DNA of 64,000 nt from Pseudomonadota bacterium (GTDB lineage Bacteria; Pseudomonadota; Alphaproteobacteria; Micavibrionales; Micavibrionaceae), in assembly GCA_029558635.1 (NCBI GenBank), contig JAKQEE010000070.1, positions 62,001-126,000 on the forward strand. The letters are read 5' to 3'. The translations under genes were made by a program, and so were the position numbers. The notes under the pieces were generated by a model. It searched no databases, was not told where the DNA came from, and saw only the letters and a program-made list of their open reading frames with translations. Positions 51,491-59,535 of the stretch are shown here, piece after piece; position 1 is the first letter of the stretch, and each line of letters starts with the position of its first letter.

Positions 51491-51916
51491 ATGGAAGCCA
51501 CTGTTGACGATCCGCGCGGCCTGAAACGCATTTGCCTGAGCTGCGGCACGCGCTTTTTCGATCTGAATAAACGTCCGATTGTTTGCCCGTCTTGCGGTGT
51601 CGAATTCACCGGCGAAATCAAAATCAAGTCCCGCCGCGGACGCGCTGCTACCCTCGACTCCACCGAAGAGTCACAAGTCTCCGAAGCCACCGAGTCCGAA
51701 GACGAAGATCTGATCGAGGATGAAGACGAAGCCGAAAACGATACGGTCAGCCTTGAAGACGCCGAAGAAATAGAAGATAGCGACGAGGATGAAGACGAAA
51801 CGCTCGGCGATGCAGATCTTGATCTCGACGAAGACGATCTCGACGTTGATCTCGACGAGGATGATCTCGATGAAGATGACGACGATCTCGACGTTGATCT
51901 CGACGAGGACAAATAA
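51491..51916 (+). CDS. FYDLN-type acidic zinc-ribbon protein (TIGR02300-like)
   Basis: Small alphaproteobacterial protein of unknown function. Residues 13-38 form a four-cysteine zinc ribbon (ICLSCGTRFFDLNKRPIVCP, then SCG) that includes the family FxDLN motif. After a short basic stretch (KSRRGRAA) about 90 residues are almost all Asp, Glu, Leu and Val, with repeated DVDLDEDDLDE units. Its length (141) is usual. AGGGAG precedes the ATG. It is 5 bp upstream of prmA and probably co-transcribed with it. A role in nucleic acid or ribosome contact is only a guess. Confidence 0.88.
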   Translation: MEATVDDPRGLKRICLSCGTRFFDLNKRPIVCPSCGVEFTGEIKIKSRRGRAATLDSTEESQVSEATESEDEDLIEDEDEAENDTVSLEDAEEIEDSDEDEDETLGDADLDLDEDDLDVDLDEDDLDEDDDDLDVDLDEDK

Positions 51917-51921
51917 TCACC

Positions 51922-52839
51922 ATGAGCAAGCCGAGCGAAGCACCGCAAATGATCGGTCTCTATTTGCAGCTTCGCTCTACCTATGACGATGCCGCCATTA
52001 TGGAGGTGTCCGGCGTGTTGGATGATCTCGAAGACGGCATCGTTTCCGTTTCTTGGGAAAGAACAGCCGACGGATGGATGATTTTCTGGGTTCTGGATGC
52101 CCTCCCCGATCTTAAAAAAGTGATCAAGGCCATAAAATCCTCTAGCGGCATCACCGTGTCCGAGGAGGATTTTGCGTGGCAGGATATTGATACGGGCACG
52201 AACTGGCTTGAAGAATCCTATCGTTCTTTTCCGCCGTTCCGCGTTGGATCGTTTTTTGTGTTCGGTTCCCATTACGACGGCAAAATCCCCAAGGGGACCA
52301 TTCCGTTGCAAATTGATGCGGCCACTGCCTTCGGGTCGGGCGAACACGGCACGACGCGCGGATGCCTTGAAGCCCTTTTGAAACTTCATAAATCCGGGTT
52401 CAAGCCGAAACGCATTCTCGATATGGGAAGTGGGTCGGGCATTCTGGCGATTGCGGCCTACAAGCTTTGGAAAAAACCCGTGCTCGCGGTTGATATCGAC
52501 AAGGAAGCCACACGCATGGCAACCCATCACCGCAAGATCAATCAGGTCCCATCCGGTGACAAAGGTATGCAGTGCGCAACAGGCGACGGGTACAAAGCCC
52601 GTGCGGTCAAGGTACAAAAAGGCGGATTTGATCTGATTATCGCCAATATCCTTGCTGGTCCGTTGGTCGAAATGGCCCCCGAACTTGCAGACAACCTCAA
52701 GGAAGGCGGAAAAACTATTTTGTCCGGCCTGTTAATCGAGCAGGAAGACAAGGTTCTGGCCGCCCATGCCGCTTGCGGACTCAAACGTCCGTCACGTTTG
52801 CCACGCGGCGAATGGCAGACCCTGATTTTGAACAAGTAA
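51922..52839 (+). CDS. prmA: Ribosomal protein L11 methyltransferase
   Basis: SAM-dependent methylation of ribosomal protein L11. The 305-residue product has an N-terminal substrate domain (1-110) and a Rossmann methyltransferase domain: PLQIDAATAFGSGEHGTTRG, MGSGSGILAIAAYKLW (SAM loop) and LIIANILAGPLVEMAPELA with the N-I-L motif, all typical of PrmA. Start ATG 51922 follows the FYDLN gene stop by 5 bp. Confidence 0.94.
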   Translation: MSKPSEAPQMIGLYLQLRSTYDDAAIMEVSGVLDDLEDGIVSVSWERTADGWMIFWVLDALPDLKKVIKAIKSSSGITVSEEDFAWQDIDTGTNWLEESYRSFPPFRVGSFFVFGSHYDGKIPKGTIPLQIDAATAFGSGEHGTTRGCLEALLKLHKSGFKPKRILDMGSGSGILAIAAYKLWKKPVLAVDIDKEATRMATHHRKINQVPSGDKGMQCATGDGYKARAVKVQKGGFDLIIANILAGPLVEMAPELADNLKEGGKTILSGLLIEQEDKVLAAHAACGLKRPSRLPRGEWQTLILNK

Positions 52840-52910
52840 ATCTCCACTCTATCCTGTCCTTTACCCTTGTAATTTGATATGATGACTGGCACTGCGTCGC
52901 TGGGTCTCAT

Positions 52911-55115
52911 ATGTTTTTGTTTTTCAGATTTTCAAACTTCGCCCGTATGCAAAATCCATTTCGTTCTCTCTCAAGGTCCTGCACGCTGATCCCGATTTTT
53001 ACCATCCGGGAGATGATCTTTTTGACCTTGATGTTCACCCTGACAGGATTTTTTTTCGTCCGGTCTTTTGAAACCCATATGGCGGAGCATAATCAGGTTC
53101 TCGACGATGTTTATAGCCTGAATGAAATCCATGGCAATATCGGTCGACTTTCTATTTCCGAAAGCCCTGCAGAAGAAAAAATGCTGGACCTCGAAAAGAT
53201 GAGGCTTTCCGCGTTTAATGACCGCCTTGCCCACGACCTTGACGTGCTTAACGGCCATGCCGAGCACAAATATCATTCCGAGTTTCTGGAATTTCTGCTC
53301 TTTCCGGACCACCATGGAAAGGTTGACGAGTTTTATGACCGGTACAAAGAAGAATCAAAGCACCTATCCGATTCTTTTGACACAAATGACAGCGTTCAAA
53401 CCCTAAATCACAGCGTCGTCATCCTTCCCGATCTGCTTAAATCCCTCTATTTCGGAATTCGTACCCAGCAAGGCGTCTATATCCACATGGCCAATCTGTA
53501 TCAGACCGCCACCTATTTCATGGTGACACTGATTTTTGCCACCATCAGTTTCATTTTTATCCGCAAATATGCTTTCGAGCGCGCAAATGCCTTAAAATTT
53601 TCCCAAACCAAATCAGAGTTTCTGGCCAATATGAGCCATGAAATCCGGACACCGCTCAACGGCATTGTCGGAATGGCAGACTTGTTGAAAGGGACACCGC
53701 TTTCCGACGAGCAAAAGGTCTATGTCGACGCCCTGAACGTTTCCTCTTCCACTCTGGCAGATCTGATCAACGATATTCTCGACCTTTCCAAGATCGAATC
53801 CGGAAAGATGACTGTCGAGGCTGCGCCTCTCCACATCGTCCATATTCTTGATCAAATTCTTCCTGCTGTTAGCATGACGGCCAACAGCAAAGGCGTTGAT
53901 TTGCTGACAGACATCCCAAAAGATATTCACGCCGAATATATCGGCGATCCGACCCACATCAAGCAAATCCTGATCAATCTGATCGGTAATGCCATCAAGT
54001 TCACAGAGCAGGGTCATGTCAGGGTTTCGCTATCTTCTCCACAGCCCGAAATTATCCGTTTTGAAATTGAAGATACCGGAATCGGCATTCCCGAACACAA
54101 AAAGGCAACTCTGTTCCAGAATTTTTCCCAAGGTGATACATCCACAACGCGGAAATACGGCGGCACCGGGCTGGGACTCGCTATTTGTAAAAACCTTGTG
54201 TCCATGATGGGCGGCGAGATCGGATTCACCACAAACAATTTCGGCGGGACGACATTCTGGTTTACGCTCCGCCTCGATGTACTTCCTGCAGGGTCCGTTA
54301 CAACCGACAACGATCAGGCCGACACCCTGTTCCACAACAAATTCCAAGGGCAGCATGTTCTTCTGGTCGAGGACAACCGCGTCAACCAGATCTATGCAAC
54401 CAAGCTGCTCAAAAATATGGGATTCACACTTTCGATTGCCGAAAACGGGCGTGAGGCTCTGGATAAAATCATGTCGCAACATGATGATTTTCAGGTCATC
54501 CTGATGGATTGCCGGATGCAGGAAATGGACGGGTACGAGGCCACGCGCCGTCTGCGGGCGTTCGAGCGCGAGCGCGGACTTTTGCCGCTGCCGGTGATTG
54601 CCCTGACCGCCAATGCGCTTAAAGGTGATGAAGATATATGCAAGGCTGCAGGCATGGATGGGTATATTAGCAAGCCCATAAAAAAGCGCCAGCTATACGG
54701 AGTACTTGCTCAATGGCTCGGCTACCCCGATCCGGATTCAGCCTTCCCCTCCGGAGAGAAGACTTCAGAGATGCAGGACACCCCTCTGATCCAGCAAGAC
54801 ACACTCCGTGACGTGCGCGAGATGATGGGAGAAGAGTTTCCCGCGCTTGTCTCCCACTATCTCGATAGCCTGCCGCATTTTGCCCATGAAATGGGCAAGG
54901 CTTTGGAAGACCAAAATTATAGCACTTTGTCCGATCTGGCACATACCCTTAAGTCGTCTTCCGCATCGCTTGGTATCATGAGAATACGAGGGCTGGCGGA
55001 GCGTATCGAAAAGAACAAAGAACTTAAATTAGGGGACGATGAACTGGTTTCCTGTTATAAAGAAATTCTGGCCCTGATCCCCAAGGTCAAAGAGTCTCTC
55101 GAAAATCTGGTCTAG
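52911..55115 (+). CDS. Hybrid sensor histidine kinase with receiver and HPt domains
   Basis: 734-residue inner-membrane sensor. TM1 lies at about 33-50 and TM2 at about 203-222, enclosing a periplasmic helical region of about 150 residues ([18 protein letters not shown]). HisKA follows with [15 protein letters not shown] (H243), then an ATPase domain ([30 protein letters not shown]). A receiver domain has D533 in [14 protein letters not shown], and a C-terminal HPt domain has H678 in [14 protein letters not shown]. All phosphorelay residues are present. The signal is unknown; the partner is probably the single-domain regulator 9 bp downstream. Confidence 0.93.
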   Translation: MFLFFRFSNFARMQNPFRSLSRSCTLIPIFTIREMIFLTLMFTLTGFFFVRSFETHMAEHNQVLDDVYSLNEIHGNIGRLSISESPAEEKMLDLEKMRLSAFNDRLAHDLDVLNGHAEHKYHSEFLEFLLFPDHHGKVDEFYDRYKEESKHLSDSFDTNDSVQTLNHSVVILPDLLKSLYFGIRTQQGVYIHMANLYQTATYFMVTLIFATISFIFIRKYAFERANALKFSQTKSEFLANMSHEIRTPLNGIVGMADLLKGTPLSDEQKVYVDALNVSSSTLADLINDILDLSKIESGKMTVEAAPLHIVHILDQILPAVSMTANSKGVDLLTDIPKDIHAEYIGDPTHIKQILINLIGNAIKFTEQGHVRVSLSSPQPEIIRFEIEDTGIGIPEHKKATLFQNFSQGDTSTTRKYGGTGLGLAICKNLVSMMGGEIGFTTNNFGGTTFWFTLRLDVLPAGSVTTDNDQADTLFHNKFQGQHVLLVEDNRVNQIYATKLLKNMGFTLSIAENGREALDKIMSQHDDFQVILMDCRMQEMDGYEATRRLRAFERERGLLPLPVIALTANALKGDEDICKAAGMDGYISKPIKKRQLYGVLAQWLGYPDPDSAFPSGEKTSEMQDTPLIQQDTLRDVREMMGEEFPALVSHYLDSLPHFAHEMGKALEDQNYSTLSDLAHTLKSSSASLGIMRIRGLAERIEKNKELKLGDDELVSCYKEILALIPKVKESLENLV

Positions 55116-55124
55116 GATTACAAA

Positions 55125-55517
55125 ATGCCCCTCAGGAAAATCCTTCATGTTGACGATGACCACGTGATGCGGATGATGACCCGCACAGCTTTGACGCGCA
55201 GTCCTCAAGGCTTTGAGATCGAAAGCTGTCTTTCCGGCAAAGAGGCTCTGGAGAAAATTTCCGGCTTCAGTCCGGACCTGTTATTGGTGGATATGATAAT
55301 GCCGATTATGGATGGACCGGCTTTTGTCCACGCAGTCCGGCAGTTGGACGATCCCCTGCGCTCCAAAACTCCGGTGGTTTTTATCACCGGAAAAGATGAA
55401 ATCCATATCAGGGACCGGGATATTTTGGAGCCTGTTTTGGGAATCATCCACAAGCCTTTTTCCGCCAGCCAACTGGGGAATGATCTCGCGGCGTTGTGGA
55501 ACGGTTATAAGAAGTAA
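55125..55517 (+). CDS. Single-domain response regulator (CheY-like)
   Basis: 130-residue receiver domain with no output domain. The acidic pocket is HVDDDH, with the phosphorylated Asp D56 in LLLVDMIMPIMDG; T/S position VVFITGK, and Lys in IIHKPFS. It follows the hybrid kinase by 9 bp, so it is likely its phospho-partner; nearby flagellar genes make a motility role possible. Its end overlaps the convergent sigma factor gene by 13 bp. Confidence 0.92.
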   Translation: MPLRKILHVDDDHVMRMMTRTALTRSPQGFEIESCLSGKEALEKISGFSPDLLLVDMIMPIMDGPAFVHAVRQLDDPLRSKTPVVFITGKDEIHIRDRDILEPVLGIIHKPFSASQLGNDLAALWNGYKK

Positions 55518-56104
55518 GCCATGTGAAGCTGACGAAGTTTTTCTTTTCCTCTCTTCATAAGGGCGCGTACAGCCGTTTCAGAGAGCAAAAGGCTTGTTCC
55601 GATTTCCGTTACTTCGTATCCTTCGTAATAATACAGGGAAAGCACCCGCTGTTGTTGGGCCGGTAACAATGCCAGCAATTCGGACATTTTTGCGGCCAAT
55701 TGGGATTTTTCCATTTCTTCTTCTGCGCTTGGCAGGGCATCGGGGATGGTTTCAAGAATTTCTATGTGGGACGCTTTCGAGCGTGACGCCTTCAAGATGT
55801 CCAGACAGCGGTTGACCGTCACACGGTAGAGCCATGAGGAAAATTTTGCCGAGCCTTCGCGGTAGGCATCTTTGTTCTGGTGCAGGGACAAGGTAATATC
55901 TTGAAGAATGTCTTCCGCTTCGTTCAATGTCCCCAGATAGGTTTTGACCACGCGCCAGATCAAGCCGCGATACCGCCCCACCAGTTGCTCCAAGGCACGG
56001 TCATCCCCCAACCTCATCAGGGCCAGCAATTGTTCATCCGTCGCGTCTTCGTATCTGGAAAATCCAGATGTGGAGGTCGAGGGGGATGGAATGCGGATTG
56101 CCAT
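55505..56104 (-). CDS. ECF-like sigma-70 family factor
   Basis: 199-residue RNA polymerase sigma factor with region 2 (DEQLLALMRLGDDRALEQLV, TLNEAEDILQDITLSLHQ, FSSWLYRVTVNRCLDILKAS) and region 4 (LLALLPAQQQRVLSLYYYEG, the HTH EIGTSLLLSETAVRALMKRG). No anti-sigma gene is adjacent. It is a separate unit after the fliS terminator. What it transcribes is not shown by the sequence. Confidence 0.9.
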   Translation of the reverse strand: MAIRIPSPSTSTSGFSRYEDATDEQLLALMRLGDDRALEQLVGRYRGLIWRVVKTYLGTLNEAEDILQDITLSLHQNKDAYREGSAKFSSWLYRVTVNRCLDILKASRSKASHIEILETIPDALPSAEEEMEKSQLAAKMSELLALLPAQQQRVLSLYYYEGYEVTEIGTSLLLSETAVRALMKRGKEKLRQLHMAYFL

Positions 56105-56138
56105 ATGCGCTTTGCCTTTCTTCTGGGGGAAGAAAATG

Positions 56139-56166
56139 CAAAAAGCGGGCCAAACCAGCCCGCTTA
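56139..56166 (-). terminator. Rho-independent terminator after fliS
   Basis: AAGCGGGC/GCCCGCTT 8-bp stem with a TGGTTTG loop on the minus strand, followed by a T run (56139-56144 as A on plus). Confidence 0.85.
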
Positions 56167-56188
56167 TCCTATTTTTTTCAATTATTTG

Positions 56189-56623
56189 CTATTGGGCCTG
56201 TGACGCCTGACTTTTTTCGGCATCGTCGCTCTGAGGGATATGGCCGTAAGCCATAGAATACCAGCGGTCGTGAACTTGCTGAATATAGGCCACAATTTCA
56301 TCAAAATAGGCCAACGGATCAGGCTTTGTACTGGCTTGTGACAGGGCCGAGAAAATCGTCGAGTAAAAGTGGTCGAGAAAAGCGGCATCCTCACCGCCAT
56401 TGTCCAGATCGAGGTTGCTGTGCAATGCCTCAATAATATCAAACGTTTTGATGAGGTGGTTGCTCATGACATCAAGACGGCCTTCCTGATATGCCTGCTT
56501 GGCCAGCTTGGTATTTTTGATCATGCCTTTGTACAATTCAACTATGATCTGCAAAGGTGTCAGGTTGTCATCACTGCTTTTCTGGTAGGCTTGAGACGCC
56601 TTATGATAAGGATTATGAGCCAT
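56189..56623 (-). CDS. fliS: Flagellin export chaperone FliS
   Basis: Binds flagellin C termini and prevents premature assembly in the cytosol. The 144-residue helical protein begins MAHNPYHKASQAYQKSSDDN and continues TPLQIIVELYKGMIKNTKLA, with the conserved FliS patterns (A-Y; P-x-x-I-I-V-x-L-Y-x-G). The Gln/Ala/Ser-rich tail is longer than usual. It is co-transcribed with fliD, 26 bp apart. Confidence 0.88.
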   Translation of the reverse strand: MAHNPYHKASQAYQKSSDDNLTPLQIIVELYKGMIKNTKLAKQAYQEGRLDVMSNHLIKTFDIIEALHSNLDLDNGGEDAAFLDHFYSTIFSALSQASTKPDPLAYFDEIVAYIQQVHDRWYSMAYGHIPQSDDAEKSQASQAQ

Positions 56624-56649
56624 AAGAGAAACTTCTTCCTTTCAATGGA

Positions 56650-58338
56650 TCAGTTGTTTTTATTGTTAATATTCAGAATAGCCTGAATTTGAGCCAGAAT
56701 TGTCTGCGCTGCCGACATCTGGGCTTCGAGCTTCGCATATTTATCGATCAGGCGTTCGCGGAAATCCGCCGCGCGTTCCAGAATTCGATCAGAGCGCAAA
56801 TTCAGTTCCGTATTCTGTGCATCCAGACGAACTTTCTCATCCTGAATCAAGCCACCTACCACATCGGTGTAGTTTTCAAGGGTGTTGCTCATCAGGTCGG
56901 CCGCGCCTTGGGTGAAGCTGACATTAACTGTGGTACTGGTCGTCCCGACATAGGCAAAGGACAGGCCTTCGTATGCCGTTCCGGCTTTACCGGTAATCAA
57001 TGTGCCACTGATGTCGAACAAGGTATTGTCACCACCAACTGACACATCGGTAATCGCGCCTCCGGAATAAGTAATATCGAGTGCAAACGACATACTGGTG
57101 GTCTGGGAAGTATTTGCAACCACACGAAATTCGCTGTTATCGACGGTCGCGGTGGTTTCAAAAATCGCGCGAACTTCATCAAAGTTATTCGTCAGCGCAT
57201 TATCAAGGACATTTTCGTCTACCGTGAACTTTCCATCACTACCGACCTTCAATCCCAGCTCTGCAAGCGTTTCAAGGTTTCCACCACTTGCGCCATAGCT
57301 TCCGGCGACGAGTGCCTGCAAGGACGTACCCATATTCTTTACCATGAAATCGCCGAATAGCACCGCCTCTTCGGATACCTGGCCATCGCTTACTTGCTGC
57401 TGCGTCAGAACAAAGTCACGCATGGCATTATACGCATCGACAAAATTCAGAATATCATCCTTGACAGAGCTGGTGTCGTTTGTAACTTGCAGCTGGATTT
57501 TAGTGCCAGGTTCAGAGTTCAGAACAGTCAAGGAAATTCCATCAATCAAATCGCTGAAATCGTTGTCATCACGAGTCACTGGTACATTGTCAAGCAAGAT
57601 GGTGGCCGGTTGCGCCGTCTGAAGCTCATTGACGAACAAGCCCCCACCATCGAGGACACCAAGATTTTGCAGGACATCATTACCAGTGATGTTGGTGACT
57701 TCGATCTGTTTATTGGTCTCGACTCCTGACAAAACCAGCTGGTATCCGGTTTCCGATGTTTTCAGAACTGATGCCGTGACGCCAGTTGTGGCTTTTTCGG
57801 CGTTGATAGACGCGGCCAATTCCGAAATGGACATATCGGATGTCACACTAATGGTTTTAGCCGTTCCACCGGTAACCCCAATATCGAAGGTTCCGGTATA
57901 TAATAAGTCTGCATTATTGTCCGCTGTCAGGCTGTTACCACCGACGCGGTGCGCCTGTGCTTTCTGCTGGACTTCGATTTCATAGCTTCCGAGAGGTGTT
58001 GCGGGGTCGATTGCCACCTGAACCAGACTGGTCGGCGACGTCGAACTGGAAGACGAGAGCGTTCCCGAACGTGCATCAAAGGAAGAAGCTGCTGTGTTAA
58101 GAATACTGTAATTCTTTTTCAGAGAGGATAACGCATCCTGAACGGATTGACCCAAAGTTTGCAGAGTCCCCAGCGCATTCATCCTGTTGGTGTTTTTTGT
58201 AACCTGAATGTCAATCTTGTCGGCTTCAGCCTTGCGCTGATTATAGGCGGCCTCGATCAAAGCCGAAGTATCAATCCCTGAAGCCCCTCCAAATAGAAAG
58301 GTCCTGTTTCCTAAAGTTGTTATGCCGTTGGTTGTCAT
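56650..58338 (-). CDS. fliD: Flagellar filament cap protein FliD
   Basis: Caps the filament tip and guides flagellin polymerisation. The 562-residue product has an N-terminal FliD domain (LFGGASGIDTSALIEAAYNQ; MNALGTLQTLGQSVQDALSS), variable beta-rich middle domains, and the C-terminal FliD domain with NFDEVRAIFE and a long coiled-coil (ERAADFRERLIDKYAKLEAQ). It is secreted by the flagellar type III route, so no Sec signal is expected. Transcribed from the sigma-54-type promoter just upstream. Confidence 0.93.
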   Translation of the reverse strand: MTTNGITTLGNRTFLFGGASGIDTSALIEAAYNQRKAEADKIDIQVTKNTNRMNALGTLQTLGQSVQDALSSLKKNYSILNTAASSFDARSGTLSSSSSTSPTSLVQVAIDPATPLGSYEIEVQQKAQAHRVGGNSLTADNNADLLYTGTFDIGVTGGTAKTISVTSDMSISELAASINAEKATTGVTASVLKTSETGYQLVLSGVETNKQIEVTNITGNDVLQNLGVLDGGGLFVNELQTAQPATILLDNVPVTRDDNDFSDLIDGISLTVLNSEPGTKIQLQVTNDTSSVKDDILNFVDAYNAMRDFVLTQQQVSDGQVSEEAVLFGDFMVKNMGTSLQALVAGSYGASGGNLETLAELGLKVGSDGKFTVDENVLDNALTNNFDEVRAIFETTATVDNSEFRVVANTSQTTSMSFALDITYSGGAITDVSVGGDNTLFDISGTLITGKAGTAYEGLSFAYVGTTSTTVNVSFTQGAADLMSNTLENYTDVVGGLIQDEKVRLDAQNTELNLRSDRILERAADFRERLIDKYAKLEAQMSAAQTILAQIQAILNINNKNN

Positions 58339-58410
58339 AACCTTCTCCTAAATCCTACCCAGCCGTTGGCGGGATACCCCGTCCTTCATTCGTTTGATTT
58401 TATATACAAA

Positions 58411-58446
58411 CAGGGGGATGTAGCAAATTTTGTGCCAATCCCCCTG
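58411..58446. terminator. Inverted repeat enclosing the sigma-54 promoter; probable flagellin terminator
   Basis: CAGGGGGAT (58411-58419) and ATCCCCCTG (58438-58446) are a perfect 9-bp inverted repeat with an 18-nt loop that holds the promoter. On the minus strand the second arm is followed by TTTGTATAT, a moderate T tract, as in a flagellin transcript terminator. Confidence 0.6.
58422..58437 (-). promoter_or_regulatory. Sigma-54 promoter upstream of fliD
   Basis: On the minus strand TGGCACAAAATTTGCT matches the -24/-12 consensus TGGCAC-N5-TTGCW exactly, ending about 84 bp before the fliD ATG. Confidence 0.82.
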
Positions 58447-58478
58447 CCGTGTTCTTTAAATTCTTCTAATTAGCTCGA

Positions 58479-59288
58479 TTATCTAACCAGAGACAGCAGC
58501 GAGGACTTCATCTGGTTGGCCTGTGCCAGAGCGGCAATCGAGGCTTCCGTTAGAACCTGTTTGCTAACAAGGTTGGATTGTTCGGCGGCAATATCCACGT
58601 CCATAATGGCCGAGGTAGCTGCCGTCAGGTTCTCGATCGAGCTGTCGATCACGTCACCGCGATATTCGAAACGGGACAACAACGCACCAACCGTTGCACG
58701 GTAGGTAGAAACGTTGTCGATAGCCGTACCGAGAGTCGTCAGAGCCGTTACAGCGTTCGCCTGAGAAGCAACAGCCGCACCGTTGGCAATGGTCGTGATG
58801 TTGATGGTCGACAGGTTAACCGCGATAGTATCGGTACCGGTGATCCCAACTTGGAAGTTGAAGTTGTAACCACCATCGATCAGGCCGTCACCGTTGAATG
58901 TAGTGTTGGTCCCGATGCCTTGAGCTTCAGTCAACAGCGCCTGAAATTCCGTGTTGATGAACCCGCGGCTGGTGTTGTCAACCGAACCGGAGTTCGACTG
59001 AGCAGCCAGCGATGTCATACGTTGCAGAATATCACCGACGCGAGCCAAAGCTCCATCAGCCGTTTGAAGAACTGCACGACCCTGAACGGCGTTAACTGCC
59101 GCCTGTTTCAGGATAGTTACGTCAGATTTCAGAGCTGACCCGACAGCAAGACCAGCAGCATCGTCAGACGCACGAACGATACGGGAACCGCTCGAGAGTT
59201 TGGCCAAAGACTTGTCTTGTTCACGGGAGTTACGGTTAAGGTAGATGAGTGCCGTGTTGGCGGAGGTGTTGGTTGCAATTACTGGCAT
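58479..59288 (-). CDS. Flagellin
   Basis: Filament structural protein, 269 residues: D0/D1 N terminus MPVIATNTSANTALIYLNRN, the signature SSGSRIVRASDDAAGLAVGS, and the C-terminal D1/D0 end beginning ENLTAATSAIMDVDIAAEQS and closing LALANQ-like as AALAQANQMKSSLLSLVR. The middle is short, so outer D2/D3 domains are almost absent, as in many alphaproteobacterial flagellins. AAAGGAG precedes ATG 59288. Only one flagellin gene is visible in this window. Confidence 0.95.
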   Translation of the reverse strand: MPVIATNTSANTALIYLNRNSREQDKSLAKLSSGSRIVRASDDAAGLAVGSALKSDVTILKQAAVNAVQGRAVLQTADGALARVGDILQRMTSLAAQSNSGSVDNTSRGFINTEFQALLTEAQGIGTNTTFNGDGLIDGGYNFNFQVGITGTDTIAVNLSTINITTIANGAAVASQANAVTALTTLGTAIDNVSTYRATVGALLSRFEYRGDVIDSSIENLTAATSAIMDVDIAAEQSNLVSKQVLTEASIAALAQANQMKSSLLSLVR

Positions 59289-59535
59289 TTTGGACTCCTT
59301 TCTCGAGTTGGTTTAGCCATTATGTCAACAATCTCTATTCTGGAGATTGCCGGAACCTCATCACATTCTTGCGAATCAGTCCCTTGCAAGTTGTAAATAC
59401 TATCATCATCGGGGGGTAATTTGAATCCCTTTAATCACAATATCACCCTCCCAGAATACGATATGGTTGGTTAATAATGTGTTTATTTTCCATTCCCAAA
59501 CATCTAACATCAAAAAAAATTTTTGAGAGACCCAT

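Noticed and set aside
51780-51915. Repetitive GATCTCGACG-like units, possible CRISPR or tandem repeat
   Set aside because: They are the codons of the Asp/Leu/Glu repeat inside an intact gene, with no spacers.
52911-55115. Possible PhyR-EcfG general stress response with the nearby sigma gene
   Set aside because: The response regulator is a receiver only, with no sigma-like N domain, and no NepR-like gene is present.
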